A stretch of DNA of 64,000 nucleotides from Archivesica marissinica (taxonomy: Eukaryota; Mollusca; Bivalvia; Venerida; Vesicomyidae): positions 46,193,637-46,257,636 of the forward strand of contig CM026400.1 of assembly GCA_014843695.1 (NCBI GenBank), given 5' to 3'. The position numbers were made by a program, and so were the translations under genes. Shown in pieces: positions 13,107 to 28,100 of this stretch (the first letter of the stretch is position 1; every line of letters begins with the position of its first letter). Under the pieces are notes generated by a model. The model made no database searches, was not told the origin of the DNA, and saw only the letters and a list, made by a program, of their open reading frames with translations.

Positions 13107-16100
13107 TAAGTAGATATATGGTATATCAAGGAGGCATGGTTATGTATAAGTAGATATATGGTATATCAAGGAGGCATGGCTATGTATAAGTAGATATACG
13201 GTATATCAAGGAGGCATGGCTATGTATATGTAGATATATGGTATATCAAGGAGGCATGGCTATGTATAAGTAGATATATGGTATATCAAGGAGGCATGGC
13301 TATGTATAAGTAGATATACGGTATATCAAGGAGGCATGGCTATGTATAAGTAGATATACGGTATATCAAGGAGGCATGGCTATGTATAAGTAGATATACG
13401 GTATATCAAGGAGGCATGGCTATGTATAAGTAGATATACGGTATATCAAGGAGGCATGGCTATGTATAAGTAGATATACGGTATATCAAGGAGGCATGGC
13501 TATGTATAAGTAGATATATACGGTATATCAAGGAGGCATGGCTATGTATAAGTAGATATACGGTATATCAAGGAGGCATGGCTATGTATAAGTAGATATA
13601 CGGTATATCAAGGAGGCATGGCTATGTATAAGTAGATATATGGTATATCAAGGAGGCATGGCTATGTATAAGTAGATATACGGTATATTAAGGAGGCATG
13701 GCTATGTATAAGTAGATATACGGTATATCAAGGAGGCATGGCTATGCATAAGTAGATATACGGTATATCAAGGAGGCATGGTTATGTATAAGTAGATATA
13801 CGGTATATCAAGGAGGCATGGCTATGTATAAGTAGATATACGGTATATCAAGGAGGCATGGCTATGTATAAGTAGATATACGGTATATCAAGGAGGCATG
13901 GCTATGTATAAGTAGATATACGGTATATCAAGGAGGCATGGCTATGTATAAGTAGATATACGGTATATCAAGGAGGTATTGCTATGTATAAGTAGATGTA
14001 TGCTATATATCAAGGAGACATGACTATGTATAAGTAGATATACGGTATATCAAGGAGGCATGGCTATGTATAAGTAGATATATTGTATATCAAGGAGGCA
14101 TGGCTATGTATAAGTAGATATATGGTATATCAAGGAGGCATTGCTATGTATAAGAAGATATATGGTATACTTAGGAGTCATGGCTATGTATAAGTAGATA
14201 TACGGTATATCAAGGAGACATGGCTATGCATAAGTAGATATACGGTATATCAAGGAGATATGTCTATGTATAAGTAGATATACGGTATATCAATGAGACA
14301 TGGTTATGTATAAGTAGAAATACGGTATATATCAAGGAGGCATGGCTATGTATAAGTATATATACGGTATATCAAGGAGGCATGGCTATGTATAAGTAGA
14401 TATATGGTATATCAATGAGACATGGTTATGTATAAGTAGATATACGGTATATCAAGGAGGCATGGCTATGTGTAAGTATATATACGGTATATCAAGGAGG
14501 CATGGCTATGTATAAGTAGATATACGGTATATCAAGGAGGCGTGGCTATGTATAAGTAGATATACGGTATATCAAGGAGGCATGGTTATGTATAAGTAGA
14601 TATATGGTATATCAAGGAGGCATGGCACTGTATAAGTAGATATACGGTATATCAAGGAGACATTGCTATGTATAAGTAGATATGCGGTATATCAAGGAGG
14701 CATGGTTATGTATTAGTAGATATATGGTATATCAAGGAGGCATGGCTATGTATAAGTAGATATACGGTATATATCAAGGAGGCATGGCTATGTATAAGTA
14801 GATATACGGTATATCAAGGAGGCATGGTAATGTATAAGTAGATATACGGTATATCAAGGAGGCATGGTAATGTATAAGTAGATATACGGTATATCAAGGA
14901 GGCATGGCTATGTATAAGTAGATATATGGTATATTAAGGAGGTATTGCTATGCATAAGTAGATATACAGTATATCAAGGAGGCATGGCTATGTATAAGTA
15001 GATATACGGTATATCAAGGAGGCATGGCTATGTATAAGTAGATATATGGTATATCAAGGAGGCATGGCTATGTGTAAGTAGATATATGGTATATCAAGGA
15101 GGATGGCTATGTGTAAGTAGATATATGGTATATCAAGGAGGCATTGCTATGTATAAGTAGATATATGGTATACTAAGAGACATGGCTATGTATAAGTAGA
15201 TATACGGTATATCAAGGAGGCATGGCTATGTATAAGTAGATATAGGTATATCAGGAGGATGGCTATGTTAATAGAAAGATATCAAGGAGGCATTGCTATG
15301 TATAAGTAGATATATGGTATACTAAGGAGACATGGCTATGTATAAGTAGATATACGGTATATCAAGGAGGCATGGCTATGTATAAGTAGATATACGGTAT
15401 ATCAAGGAGACATGGCTATGTATAAGTAGATATACGGTATATCAAGGAGACATGGCTATGTATATGTAGATATACGGTATATATCAAGGAGGCATGGCTA
15501 TGTATAAATAGATATACAGTATATCAAGGAGGCATTGATATGTATAAGTAGATATACGGTATATCAAGGAGGCATGGCTATGTATAAGTAGATATACGGT
15601 ATATCAAGGAGGCATGGCTATGTGTAAGTAGATATATGGTATATCAAGGAGGCATGGCTATGTATAAGTAGATATATGGTATACCAAGGAGTCATGGCTA
15701 TGTATAAGTAGATATACGGTATATCAAGGAGGCATGGTAATGTATAAGTAGATATACGGTATATCAAGGAGGCATGGCTATGTATAAGTAGATATACGGT
15801 ATATCAAGGAGGCATGGCTATGTATAAGTAGATATACGGTATATCAAGGATACATGGCTATGTATAAGTAGATATACGGTATATCAAGGAGACATGGCTA
15901 TGTATAAGTAGATATACGGTATATATCAAGGAGGCATGGCTATGTATATATAGATATACGGTATATCAAGGAGGCATGGATATGTATAAGTAGATATACG
16001 GTATATCAAGGAGGCATGGCTATGTATAAGTAGATATATGGTATATCAAGAGAATGGTATGTATAAGTAGATATATGGTATATCAAGGAGTCATGGTTAT

Positions 16101-19100
16101 GTATAAGTAGATATATGGTATATCAAGGAGGCATGGCTATGTATAAGTAGATATACGGTATATCAAGGAGGCATGGCTATGTATAAGTAGATATATGGTA
16201 TATCAAGGAGGCATGGCTATGTATAAGTAGATATACGGTATATCAAGGAGGCATTGCTATGTATAAGTAGATATACGGTATATCAAGGAGGCATGGCTAT
16301 GTATAAGTAGATATATGGTATATCAAGGAGGCATGGCTATGTATAAGTAGATATACGGTATATCAAGGAGGCATGGCTATGTATAAGTAGATATATGGTA
16401 TATCAAGGAGGCATGGCTATGTATAAGTAGATATACGGTATATCAAGGAGGTATTGCTATGTATAAGTAGATTATGATATATCAAGGAGGATGGCTATGT
16501 ATAAGTAGATATACGGTATATCAAGGAGGCATGGCTATGTATAAGTAGATATATTGTATATCAAGGAGGCATGGCTATGTGTAAGTAGATATATGGTATA
16601 TCAAGGAGGCATTGCTATGTATAAGTAGATATATGGTATACTAAGGAGGCATGGCTATGTATAAGTAGATATACGGTATATCAAGGAGACATGGCTATGT
16701 ATAAGTAGATATACGGTATATCAAGGAGGCATGGTAATGTATAAGTAGATATACGGTATATCAAGGAGACATGGCTATGTATAAGTAGATATACGGTATA
16801 TCAAGGAGATATGGCTATGTATAAGTAGATATACGGTATATCAATGAGACATGGTTATGTATAAGTAGAAATACGGTATATCAAGGAGGCATGGCTATGT
16901 ATAAGTAGATATACGGTATATCAAGGAGACATGGCTATGTATAAGTAGATATACGGTATATCAAGGAGACATGGTTATGTATAAGTAGATATACGGTATA
17001 TCAAGGAGGCATGGCTATGTATAAGTAGATATACGGTATATCAAGGAGGCATGGCTATGTATAAGTAGATATACGGTATATCAAGGAGATATGTCTATGT
17101 ATAAGTAGATATACGGTATATCAATGAGACATGGTTATGTATAAGTAGATATACGGTATATCAAGGAGGCATGGCTATGTATAAGTATATATACGGTATA
17201 TCAAGGAGGCATGGCTATGTATAAGTAGATATATGGTATATCAAGGAGGTATGGCTAGGTGTAAGTAGATATATGGTATATCAAGGAGGCATTGCTATGT
17301 ATAAGTAGATATATGGTATACTAAGGAGGAATTGATATGTATAAGTAGATATACGGTATATGAAGGAGGTATGGCTATGTATAAGTAGATATACGGTATA
17401 TCAAGGAGGCATGGCAATGTGTAAGTAGATATATGGTATATCAAGGAGGCATTGCTATGCATAAGTAGATATATGGTATACTAAGGAGTCATGGCTATGT
17501 ATAAGTAGATATACGGTATATCAAGGAGGCCTGGTAATGTATAAGTAGATATACGGTATATCAAGGAGGCATGGCTATGTATAAGTAGATATACGGTATA
17601 TCAAGGAGGCACGGCTATGTATAAATAGATATACTGTATATCAAGGAGGCATGGCTATGTATAAATAGATATACAGTATAACAAGGAGGCATTGCTATGT
17701 ATAAGTAGATATACGGTATATCAAGGAGGCATGGCTATGTATAAGTAGATATACGGTATATCAAGGAGGCATGGTACATTGCTATGTATAAGTAGATATA
17801 TGGTATACTAAGGATTCATGGCTATGTATAAGTAGATATACGGTATATCAAGGAGGCATGGCTATGTATAAGTAGATATACGGTATATCAAGGATACATG
17901 GCTATGTATAAGTAGATATACGGTATATCAAGGAGACATGGCTATGTATATGTAGATATGCGGTATATATTAAGGAGGCATGGCTATGTATATATAGATA
18001 TACAGTATATCAAGGAGGCATTGATATGTATAAGTAGATATACGGTATATCAAGGAGGTATGGCTATGTATAAGTAGATATATGGTATATCAATGAGACA
18101 TGGTTATGTATAAGTAGATATATGGTATATCAATGAGTCATGGTTATGTATAAGTAGATATATGGTATATCAAGGAGGCATGGCTATGTATAAGTAGATA
18201 TACGGTATATGAAGGAGGCATGGCTATGTATAAGTAGATATATGGTATATCAAGGAGGCATGGCGATGTATAAGTAGATATACGGTATATCAAGGAGGTA
18301 TTGCTATGTATAAGTAGATATACGGTATATGAAGGAGGCATGGCTATGTATAAGTAGATATATGGTATATCAAGGAGGTATGGCTATGTATAAGTAGATA
18401 TACGGTATATGAAGGAGGCATGGCTATGTATAAGTAGATATATGGTATATCAAGGAGGCATGGCGATGTATAAGTAGATATACGGTATATCAAGGAGGTA
18501 TTGCTATGTATAAGTAGATGTATGCTATATATCAAGGAGAGATGACTATGTATAAGTAGATATACGGTATATCAAGGAGGCATGGCTATGTATAAGTAGA
18601 TATATTGTATATCAAGGAGGCATGGCTATGTGTAAGTAGATATATGGTATATCAAGGAGGCATTGCTATGTATAAGAAGATATATGGTATACTTAGGAGT
18701 CATGGCTATGTATAAGTAGATATACGGTATATCAAGGAGACATGGCTATGCATAAGTAGATATACGGTATATCAAGGAGATATGTCTATGTATAAGTAGA
18801 TATACGGTATATCAATGAGACATGGTTATGTATAAGTAGATATACGGTATATATCAAGGAGGCATGGCTATGTATAAGTATATATACGGTATATCAAGGA
18901 GGCATGGTAATGTATAAGTAGATATATGGTATATCAAGGAGGCATGGCTATGTATAAGTAGATATACGGTATATCAAGGAGGCATGGCTATGTATAAGTA
19001 GATATACGGTATATCAAGGAGGCATGGTTATGTATAAGTAGATATATGGTATATCAAGGAGGCATGGCACTGTATAAGTAGATATACGGTATATCAAGGA

Positions 19101-22100
19101 GACATGGCTATGTATAAGTAGATATACGGTATATCAAGGAGGCATGGTTATGTATAAGTAGATATATGGTATATCAAGGAGGCATGGCTATGTATAAGTA
19201 GATATACGGTATATCAAGGAGGCATGGTAATGTATAAGTAGATATACGGTATATCAAGGAGGCATGGTAATGTATAAGTAGATATACGGTATATCAAGGA
19301 GGCATGGCTATGTATAAGTAGATATATGGTATATTAAGGAGGTATTGCTATGCATAAGTAGATATACAGTATATCAAGGAGGCATGGCTATGTATAAGTA
19401 GATATACGGTATATCAAGGAGGCATGGCTATGTATAAGTAGATATACGGTATATCAAGGAGGCATGGCTATGTGTAAGTAGATATACGGTATTTCAAGGA
19501 GGCATTGCTATGTATAAGTAGATATATGGTATACTAAGGATTCATGGCTATGTATAAGTAGATATACGGTATATCAAGGAGGCATAGCTATGTATAAGTA
19601 GATATACGGTATATCAAGGAGACATGGCTATGTATAAGTAGATATATGGTATATCAAGGAGACATGGCTATGTATATGTAGAAATACGGTATATATCAAG
19701 GAGGCATGGCTATGTATATGTAGATATACGGTATATCAAGGAGGCATGGTAATGTATAAGTAGATATACGGTATATCAAGGAGGCATGGTAATGTATAAG
19801 TAGATATATGGTATATCAAGGAGGCATGGCGAAGTATAAGTAGATATATCGTTTATCAAGGAGGCATTGCTATGCATAAGTAGATATATGGTTTATCAAG
19901 GAGGCATTGCTATGCATAAGTAGATATATGGTATATCAAGGAGGCATAGCTATGTATAATTAGATATATGGTTTATCAAGGAGGCATTGCTATGCATAAG
20001 TAGATATATGGTATATCAAGGAGGCATGGCTATGTATAAGTAGATATACGGTATATCAAGGAGGCATGGCTATGCATAAGTAGATATATGGTATATCAAG
20101 GAGACATGGCTATGTATAAGTAGATATATGGTATATCAAGGAGGCATGGCTATGTATAAGTAGATATACGGTATATCAAGGAGGCATGGCTATGTATAAG
20201 TAGATATATGGTATATCAAGGAGGCATGGCTATGCATAAGTAGATATACGGTATATCAAGGAGGCATTGCTATGTATAAGTAGATATATGGTATATCAAG
20301 GAGGCATGGCTATGTATAAGTAGATATACGGTATATCAAGGAGGCATGGCTATGTATAAGTAGATATATGGTATATCAAGGAGGCATGGCTATGTATAAG
20401 TAGATATACGGTATATCAAGGAGGCATGGCTATGTATAAGTAGATATATGGTATATCAAGGAGGCATGGTAATGTATAAGTAGATATATGGTATATCAAG
20501 GAGGCATGGCTATGTATAAGTAGATATACGGTATATCAAGGAGGCATGGCTATGTATAAGTAGATATACGGTATATCAAGGAGGCATGGTAATGTATAAG
20601 TAGATATACGGTATATCAAGGAGGCATGGCTATGTATAAGTAGATATACGGTATATCAAGGAGGCATGGCTATGCATAAGTAGATATATGGTATATCAAG
20701 GAGGCATGGTTATGTATAAGTAGATATACGGTATATCAAGGAGGCATGGCTATGTATAAGTAGATATATGGTATATCAAGGAGGCATGGCTATGTATAAG
20801 TAGATATATGGTATATCAAGGAGGCATGGCAATGTATAAGTAGATATACGGTATATCAAGGAGATATGGCTATGTATAAGTAGATATACGGTATATCAAG
20901 GAGGCATGGCTATGTATAAGTAGATATACGGTATATCAAGGAGGCATGGCTATGTATAAGTAGATATATGGTATATCAAGGAGGCATGGTAATGTATAAG
21001 TAGATATACGGTATATCAAGGAGGCATGGTTATGTATAAGTAGATATATGGTATATCAAGGAGGCATGGCACTGTATAAGTAAATATACGGTATATCAAG
21101 GAGACATGGCTATGTATACATAGATATGCGGTATTTCAAGGAGGCATGGATATGTATAAGTAGATATATGGTATATCAAGGAGGCATGGCTATGTATAAG
21201 TAGATATACGGTATATCAAGGAGACATGGCTATGTATAAGTAGATATACGGTATATATCAAGGAGGCATGGCTATGTATAAGTAGATATACGGTATATCA
21301 AGGAGGCATGGTAATGTATAAGTAGATATACGGTATATCAAGGAGGCATGGTAATGTATAAGTAGATATATGGTATATCAAGGAGGCATTGCTATGTATA
21401 AGTAGATATATGGTATATCAAGGAGGCATGGCTATGCATAAGTAGATATATGGTATATCAAGGAGGCATGGTAATGTATAAGTAGATATACGGTATATCA
21501 AGGAGGCATGGTAATGTATAAGTAGATATACGGTATATCAAGGAGACATGGCTATGTATAAGTAGATATACGGTATATATCAAGGAGGCATGGCTATGTT
21601 TAAGTAGATATACGGTATATCAAAGAGGCATGGTAATGTATAAGTAGATATACGGTATATCAAGGAGGCATGGTAATGTATAAGTAGATATATGGTATAT
21701 CAAGGATGCATGGCTATGTATAAGTAGATATACGGTATATCAAGGAGGCATGGCTATGTATAAGTAGATATACGGTATATCAAGGAGGCATGGTTATGTA
21801 TAAGTAGATATATGGTATATCAAGGAGGCATGGCACTGTATAAGTAGATATACGGTATATCAAGGAGACATGGCTATGTATAAGTAGATATACGGTAAAC
21901 AAAGGAGGCATGGTTATGTATTAGTAGATATATGGTATATCAAGGAGGCATGGCTATGTATAAGTAGATATACGGTATATCAAGGAGACATGGCTATGTA
22001 TAAGTAGATATACGGATATATCAAGGAGGCATGGTTATGTATAAGTAGATATACGGTATATCAAGGAGGCATGGTAATGTATAAGTAGATATATGGTATA

Positions 22101-25100
22101 TCAAGGAGGCATTGCTATGTATAAGTAGATATACGGTATATCAAGGAGGCATGGCTATGTATAAGTAGATATACGGTATATCAAGGAGGCATGGTAATGT
22201 ATAAGTAGATATACGGTATATCAAGGAGGCATGGCTATGTATAAGTAGATATACGGTATATCAAGGAGGCATGGCTATGTATAAGTAGATATATGGTATA
22301 TCAAGGAGGCATTGCTATGTATAAGTAGATATATGGTATACTAAGGAGTCATGGCTATGTATAAGTAGATATACGGTATATCAAGGAGGCATGGCTATGT
22401 ATAAGTAGATATACGGTATATCAAGGAGACATGGCTATGTATAAGTAGATATACGGTATATCAAGGAGACATGGCTATGTATAAGTAGATATACGGTATA
22501 TATTAAGGAGGCATGGCTATGTATAAATAGATATACAGTATATCAAGGAGGCATTGATATGTATAAGTAGATATACGGTATATCAAGGAGGCATGGCTAT
22601 GTATAAGTAGATATATGGTATATCAAGGAGTGATGGCTATGTATAAGTAGATATACGGTATATCAAGGAGGTATGGCTATGTATAAGTAGATATACGGTA
22701 TATCAAGGAGGCATGGCTATGTGTAAGTAGATATATGGTATATCAAGGAGGCATTGCTATGTATAAGTAGATATATGGTATACTAAGGAGTCATGGCTAT
22801 GTATAAGTAGATATACGGTATATCAAGGAGGCCTGGTAATGTATAAGTAGATATACGGTATATCAAGGAGGCATGGCTATGTATAAGTAGATATACGGTA
22901 TATCAAGGAGGCATGGTAATGTATAAGTAGATATACGGTATATCAAGGAGGCATGGTAATGTATAAGTAGATATACGGTATATCAAGGAGGCATGGCTAT
23001 GTATAAGTAGATATACGGTATATCAAGGAGGCATGGTTATGTATAAGTAGATATACGGTATATCAAGGAGGCATGGCTATGTATAAGTAGATATACGGTA
23101 TATCAAGGAGGCATGGTAATGTATAAGTAGATATACGGTATATCAAGGAGGCATGGCTATGTATAAGTAGATATACGGTATATCAAGGAGGCATGGCTAT
23201 GCATAAGTAGATATACGGTATATCAAGGAGGCATGGTAATGTATAAGTAGATATACGGTATATCAAGGAGGCATGGCTATGTATAAGTAGATATACGGTA
23301 TATCAAGGAGGCATGGCTATGCATAAGTAGATATATGGTATATCAAGGAGGCATGGCTATGTGTAAATAGATATATGGTATATCAAGGAGGCATTGCTAT
23401 GTATAAGTAGATATATGGTATATCAAGGAGTCATGGCTATGTATAAGTAGATATACGGTATATCAAGGAGGCATGGCTATGTATAAGTAGATATACGGTA
23501 TATCAAGGAGACATGGCTATGTATAAGTAGATATACGGTATATCAAGGAGGCATGGCTATGTATAAGTAGATATATGGTATATCAAGGAGGCATGGTAAT
23601 GTATAAGTAGATATACGGTATATCAAGGAGACATGGCTATGTATAAGTAGATATACGGTATATCAAGGAGACATGGCTATGTATAAGTAGATATATGGTA
23701 TATCAAGGAGGCATGGCTATGTATAAGTAGATATACGGTATATCAAGGAGACATGGCTATGTATAAGTAGATATATGGTATATCAAGGAGGCATGGTAAT
23801 GTATAAGTAGATATACGGTATATCAAGGAGGCATGGCTATGTATAAGTAGATATATGGTATATCAAGGAGGCATGGTAATGTATAAGTAGATATACGGTA
23901 TATCAAGGAGGCATGGCTATGTATAAGTAGATATACGGTATATCAAGGAGGCATGGCTATGTATAAGTAGATATATGGTATATCAAGGAGGCATGGTAAT
24001 GTATAAGTAGATATACGGTATATCAAGGAGGCATGGTAATGTATAAGTAGATATACGGTATATCAAGGAGACATGGCTATGTATAAGTAGATATATGGTA
24101 TATCAAGGAGGCATGGCTATGTATAAGTAGATATACGGTATATCAAGGAGGCATGGCTATGTATAAGTAGATATATGGTATATCAAGGAGGCATGGCTAT
24201 GTATAAGTAGATATACGGTATATCAAGGAGGCATGGCTATGTATAAGTAGATATATGGTATATCAAGGAGGCATGGCTATGTATAAGTAGATATACGGTA
24301 TATCAAGGAGGCATGGCTATGTATAAGTAGATATATGGTATATCAAGGAGGCATGGCTATGTATAAGTAGATATACGGTATATCAAGGAGACATGGCTAT
24401 GTATAAGTAGATATGCGGTATATCAAGGAAGCATGGTTATGTATTAGTAGCTATATGGTATATCAAGGAGGCATGGCTATGTATAAGTAGATATACGGTA
24501 TATCAAGGAGACATGGCTATGTATAAGTAGATATACGGTATATATGAAGGAGGCATGGCTATGTATAAGTAGATGTATGGTATATCAAGGAGGCATTGCT
24601 ATGTATTAGTAGATATACGGTATATCAAGGAGGCATGGCTATGTATAAGTAGATATAAGGTATATCGAGGAGGCATGGCTATGTGTAAGTAGATATATGG
24701 TATATCAAGGAGGCATTGCTATGTATAAGTAGATATATGGTATACTAAGGAGTCATGGCTATGTATAAGTAGATATACGGTATATCAAGGAGGCATGGCT
24801 ATGTATATGTAGATATACGGTATATCAAGGAGACATGGCTATGTATAAGTAGATATACGGTATATCAAGGAGACATGGCTATGTATATGTAGATATACGG
24901 TATATCAAGGAGGCATGGTAATGTATAAGTAGATATACGGTATATCAAGGAGGCATGGTAATGTATAAGTAGATATACGGTATATCAAGGAGGCATGGTA
25001 ATGTATAAGTAGATATACGGTATATCAAGGAGATATTGCTATGTATAAGTAGATATATTGTATATCAAGGAGGCATGGCTATGTGTAAGTAGATATACGG

Positions 25101-28100
25101 CATACCAAGGAGGCATGGCTATGTGTAAGTAACTATATTGTATATCAAGGAGGCATGGCTATGTATAAGTAGATATATTGTATATCAAGGAGGCATGGCT
25201 ATGTGTAAGTAGATATACGGCATACCAAGGAGGCATGGCTATGTATAAGTAGCTATATTGTATATCAAGGAGAAATGGCTATGTATAAGTAGATATATTG
25301 TATATCAAGGAGGCATTGCTATGTATAAGTAGATATACGGTATATCAAGGAGGCATGGCTATGTATAAGTAGATATACGGTATATCAAGGAGGCATGGCT
25401 ATGTATAAGTAGATATACGGTATATCAAGGAGGTATTGCTATGTATAAGTAGATATATGGTATATCAAGGAGTCCTGGTAATGTATAAGTAGATATACGG
25501 TATATCAAGGAGGCATGGTAATGTATAAGTAGATATACGGTATATCAAGGAGGCATGGCTATGTATAAGTAGATATACGGTATATCAAGGAAGCATGGCT
25601 ATGTATAAGTAGATATACGGTATATCAAGGAGGCATGGCTATGTATAAGTAGATATAAGGTATACCAAGGAGGTATGGCTATGTATAAGTAGATATATGG
25701 TATATCAAGGAGGCATGGCTATGTATAAGTAGATATATGGTATATCAAGGAGGCATGGTAATGTATAAGTAGATATATGGTATATCAAGGAGGCATATCT
25801 ATGTATAAGTAGATATACGGTATATCAAGGAGGCATGGTAATGTATAAGTAGATATACGGTATATCAAGGAGGCATGGTAATGTATACGTAGATATACGG
25901 TATATCAAGGAGGCATGGTTATGTATAAGTAGATATACGGTATATCAAGGAGGCATGGCTATGCATAAGTAGATATATGCTATATCAAGGAGGCATGGTT
26001 ATGTATAAGTAGATATACGGTATATCAAGGAGGCGTGGCTATGTATAAGTAGATATACGGTATATCAAGGAGGCATGGCTATGCATAAGTAGATATACGG
26101 TATATCAAGGAGGCGTGGCTATGTATAAGTAGATATACGGTATATCAAGGAGGCATGGTAATGTATAAGTAGATATATGGTATATTAAGGAGGTAATGCT
26201 ATGCATAAGTAGATATACGGTATATCAAGGAGACATGGCTATGTATAAGTAGATATGCGGTATATCAAGGAAGCATGGTTATGTATTAGTAGCTATATGG
26301 TATATCAAGGAGGCATGGCTATGTATAAGTAGATATACGGTATATCAAGGAGACATGGCTATGTATAAGTAGATATACGGTATATATGAAGGAGGCATGG
26401 CTATGTATAAGTAGATATAGGTATATCAAGGAGGCATGGCTATGTATAAGTAGATATACGGTATATCAAGGAGGCATGGCTATGTATAAGTAGATGTATG
26501 GTATATCAAGGAGGCATGGTAATGTATAAGTAGATATACGGTATATCAAGGAGATATTGCTATGTATAAGTAGATATATTGTATATCAAGGAGGCATGGC
26601 TATGTGTAAGTAGATATACGGCATACCAAGGAGAAATGGCAATGTATAAGTAGATATATTGTATATCAAGGAGGCATTGCTATGTATAAGTAGATATACG
26701 GTATATCAAGGAGGCATGGCTATGTATAAGTAGATATACGGTATATCAAGGAGGCATTGCTATGTATAAGTAGATATACGGTATATCAAGGAGGTATTGC
26801 TATGTATAAGTAGATATATGGTATATATCAAGGAGGGTGGCTATGTATAAGTAGATATACGGTATATCAAGGAGGTATGGCTATGTATAAGTAGATATAC
26901 GGTAAATCAAGGAGGCATGGCTATGTGTAAGTAGATATATGGTATATCAAGGAGGCATTGCTATGTATAAGTAGATATATGGTATACCAAGGAGTCATGG
27001 CTATGTATAAGTAGATATACGGTATATCAAGGAGGCATGGTAATGTATAAGTAGATATACGGTATATAAGAAGGCATGTATGTATAAGTAGATATACGGT
27101 ATATCAAGGAGGCTGCTATGTAAGAATGGTATATAAGGAGCATGGCTATGTATAAGTAGATATACGGTATATCAAGGAGGCATGGCTATGTATAAGTAGA
27201 TATATGGTATATCAAGGAGCATGGCTGTATAAGTAGATATACGGTATATCAAGGAGCATGGCTATGTATAATAGATATCGGTATATCAAGGAGGCATGGA
27301 TGTATAAGATATAGTATATCAAGGGCATGTATAAGTAGATATACGTATATCAAGGAGACATGGCTATGTATAAGTAGATATACGGTATATCAAGGAGGCA
27401 TGGTTATGTATAAGTAGATATATGGTATATCAAGGAGGCATGGCTATGTATAAGTAGATATACGGTATATCAAGGAGGCATGGCTATGTATAAGTAGATA
27501 TACGGTATATCAAGGAGGCATGGCTATGTATAAGTAGATATACGGTATATCAAGGAGGCATGGTAATGTATAAGTAGATATATGGTATATCAAGGAGGCA
27601 TGGCTATGTATAAGTAGATATACGGTATATCAAGGAGGCATGGCTATGTATAAGTAGATATACGGTATATCAAGGAGGCATGGCTATGTATAAGTAGATA
27701 TACGGTATATCAAGGAGGCATGGCTATGTATAAGTAGATATACGGTATATCAAGGAGGCATGGCTATGTATAAGTAGATATACGGTATATCAAGGAGGCA
27801 TGGCTATGTATAAGTAGATATACGGTATATCAAGGAGGCATGGCTATGTATAAGTAGATATACGGTATATCAAGGAGGCATGGCTATGTATAAGTAGATA
27901 TACGGTATATCAAGGAGGATGTATGTATAAGTAGATATAGGTATATCAAGGAGCATGGCTATGTATAAGTAGATATACGGTATATCAAGGAGGCATGGCT
28001 ATGTATAAGTAGATATACGGTATATCAAGGAGGCATGGCTATGTATAAGTAGATATATGGTATATCAAGGAGGCATGGCTATGTATAAGTAGATATATGG

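Noticed and set aside
12083..13129. 348-codon minus-strand ORF
   Set aside because: It is made almost entirely of N plus satellite sequence.
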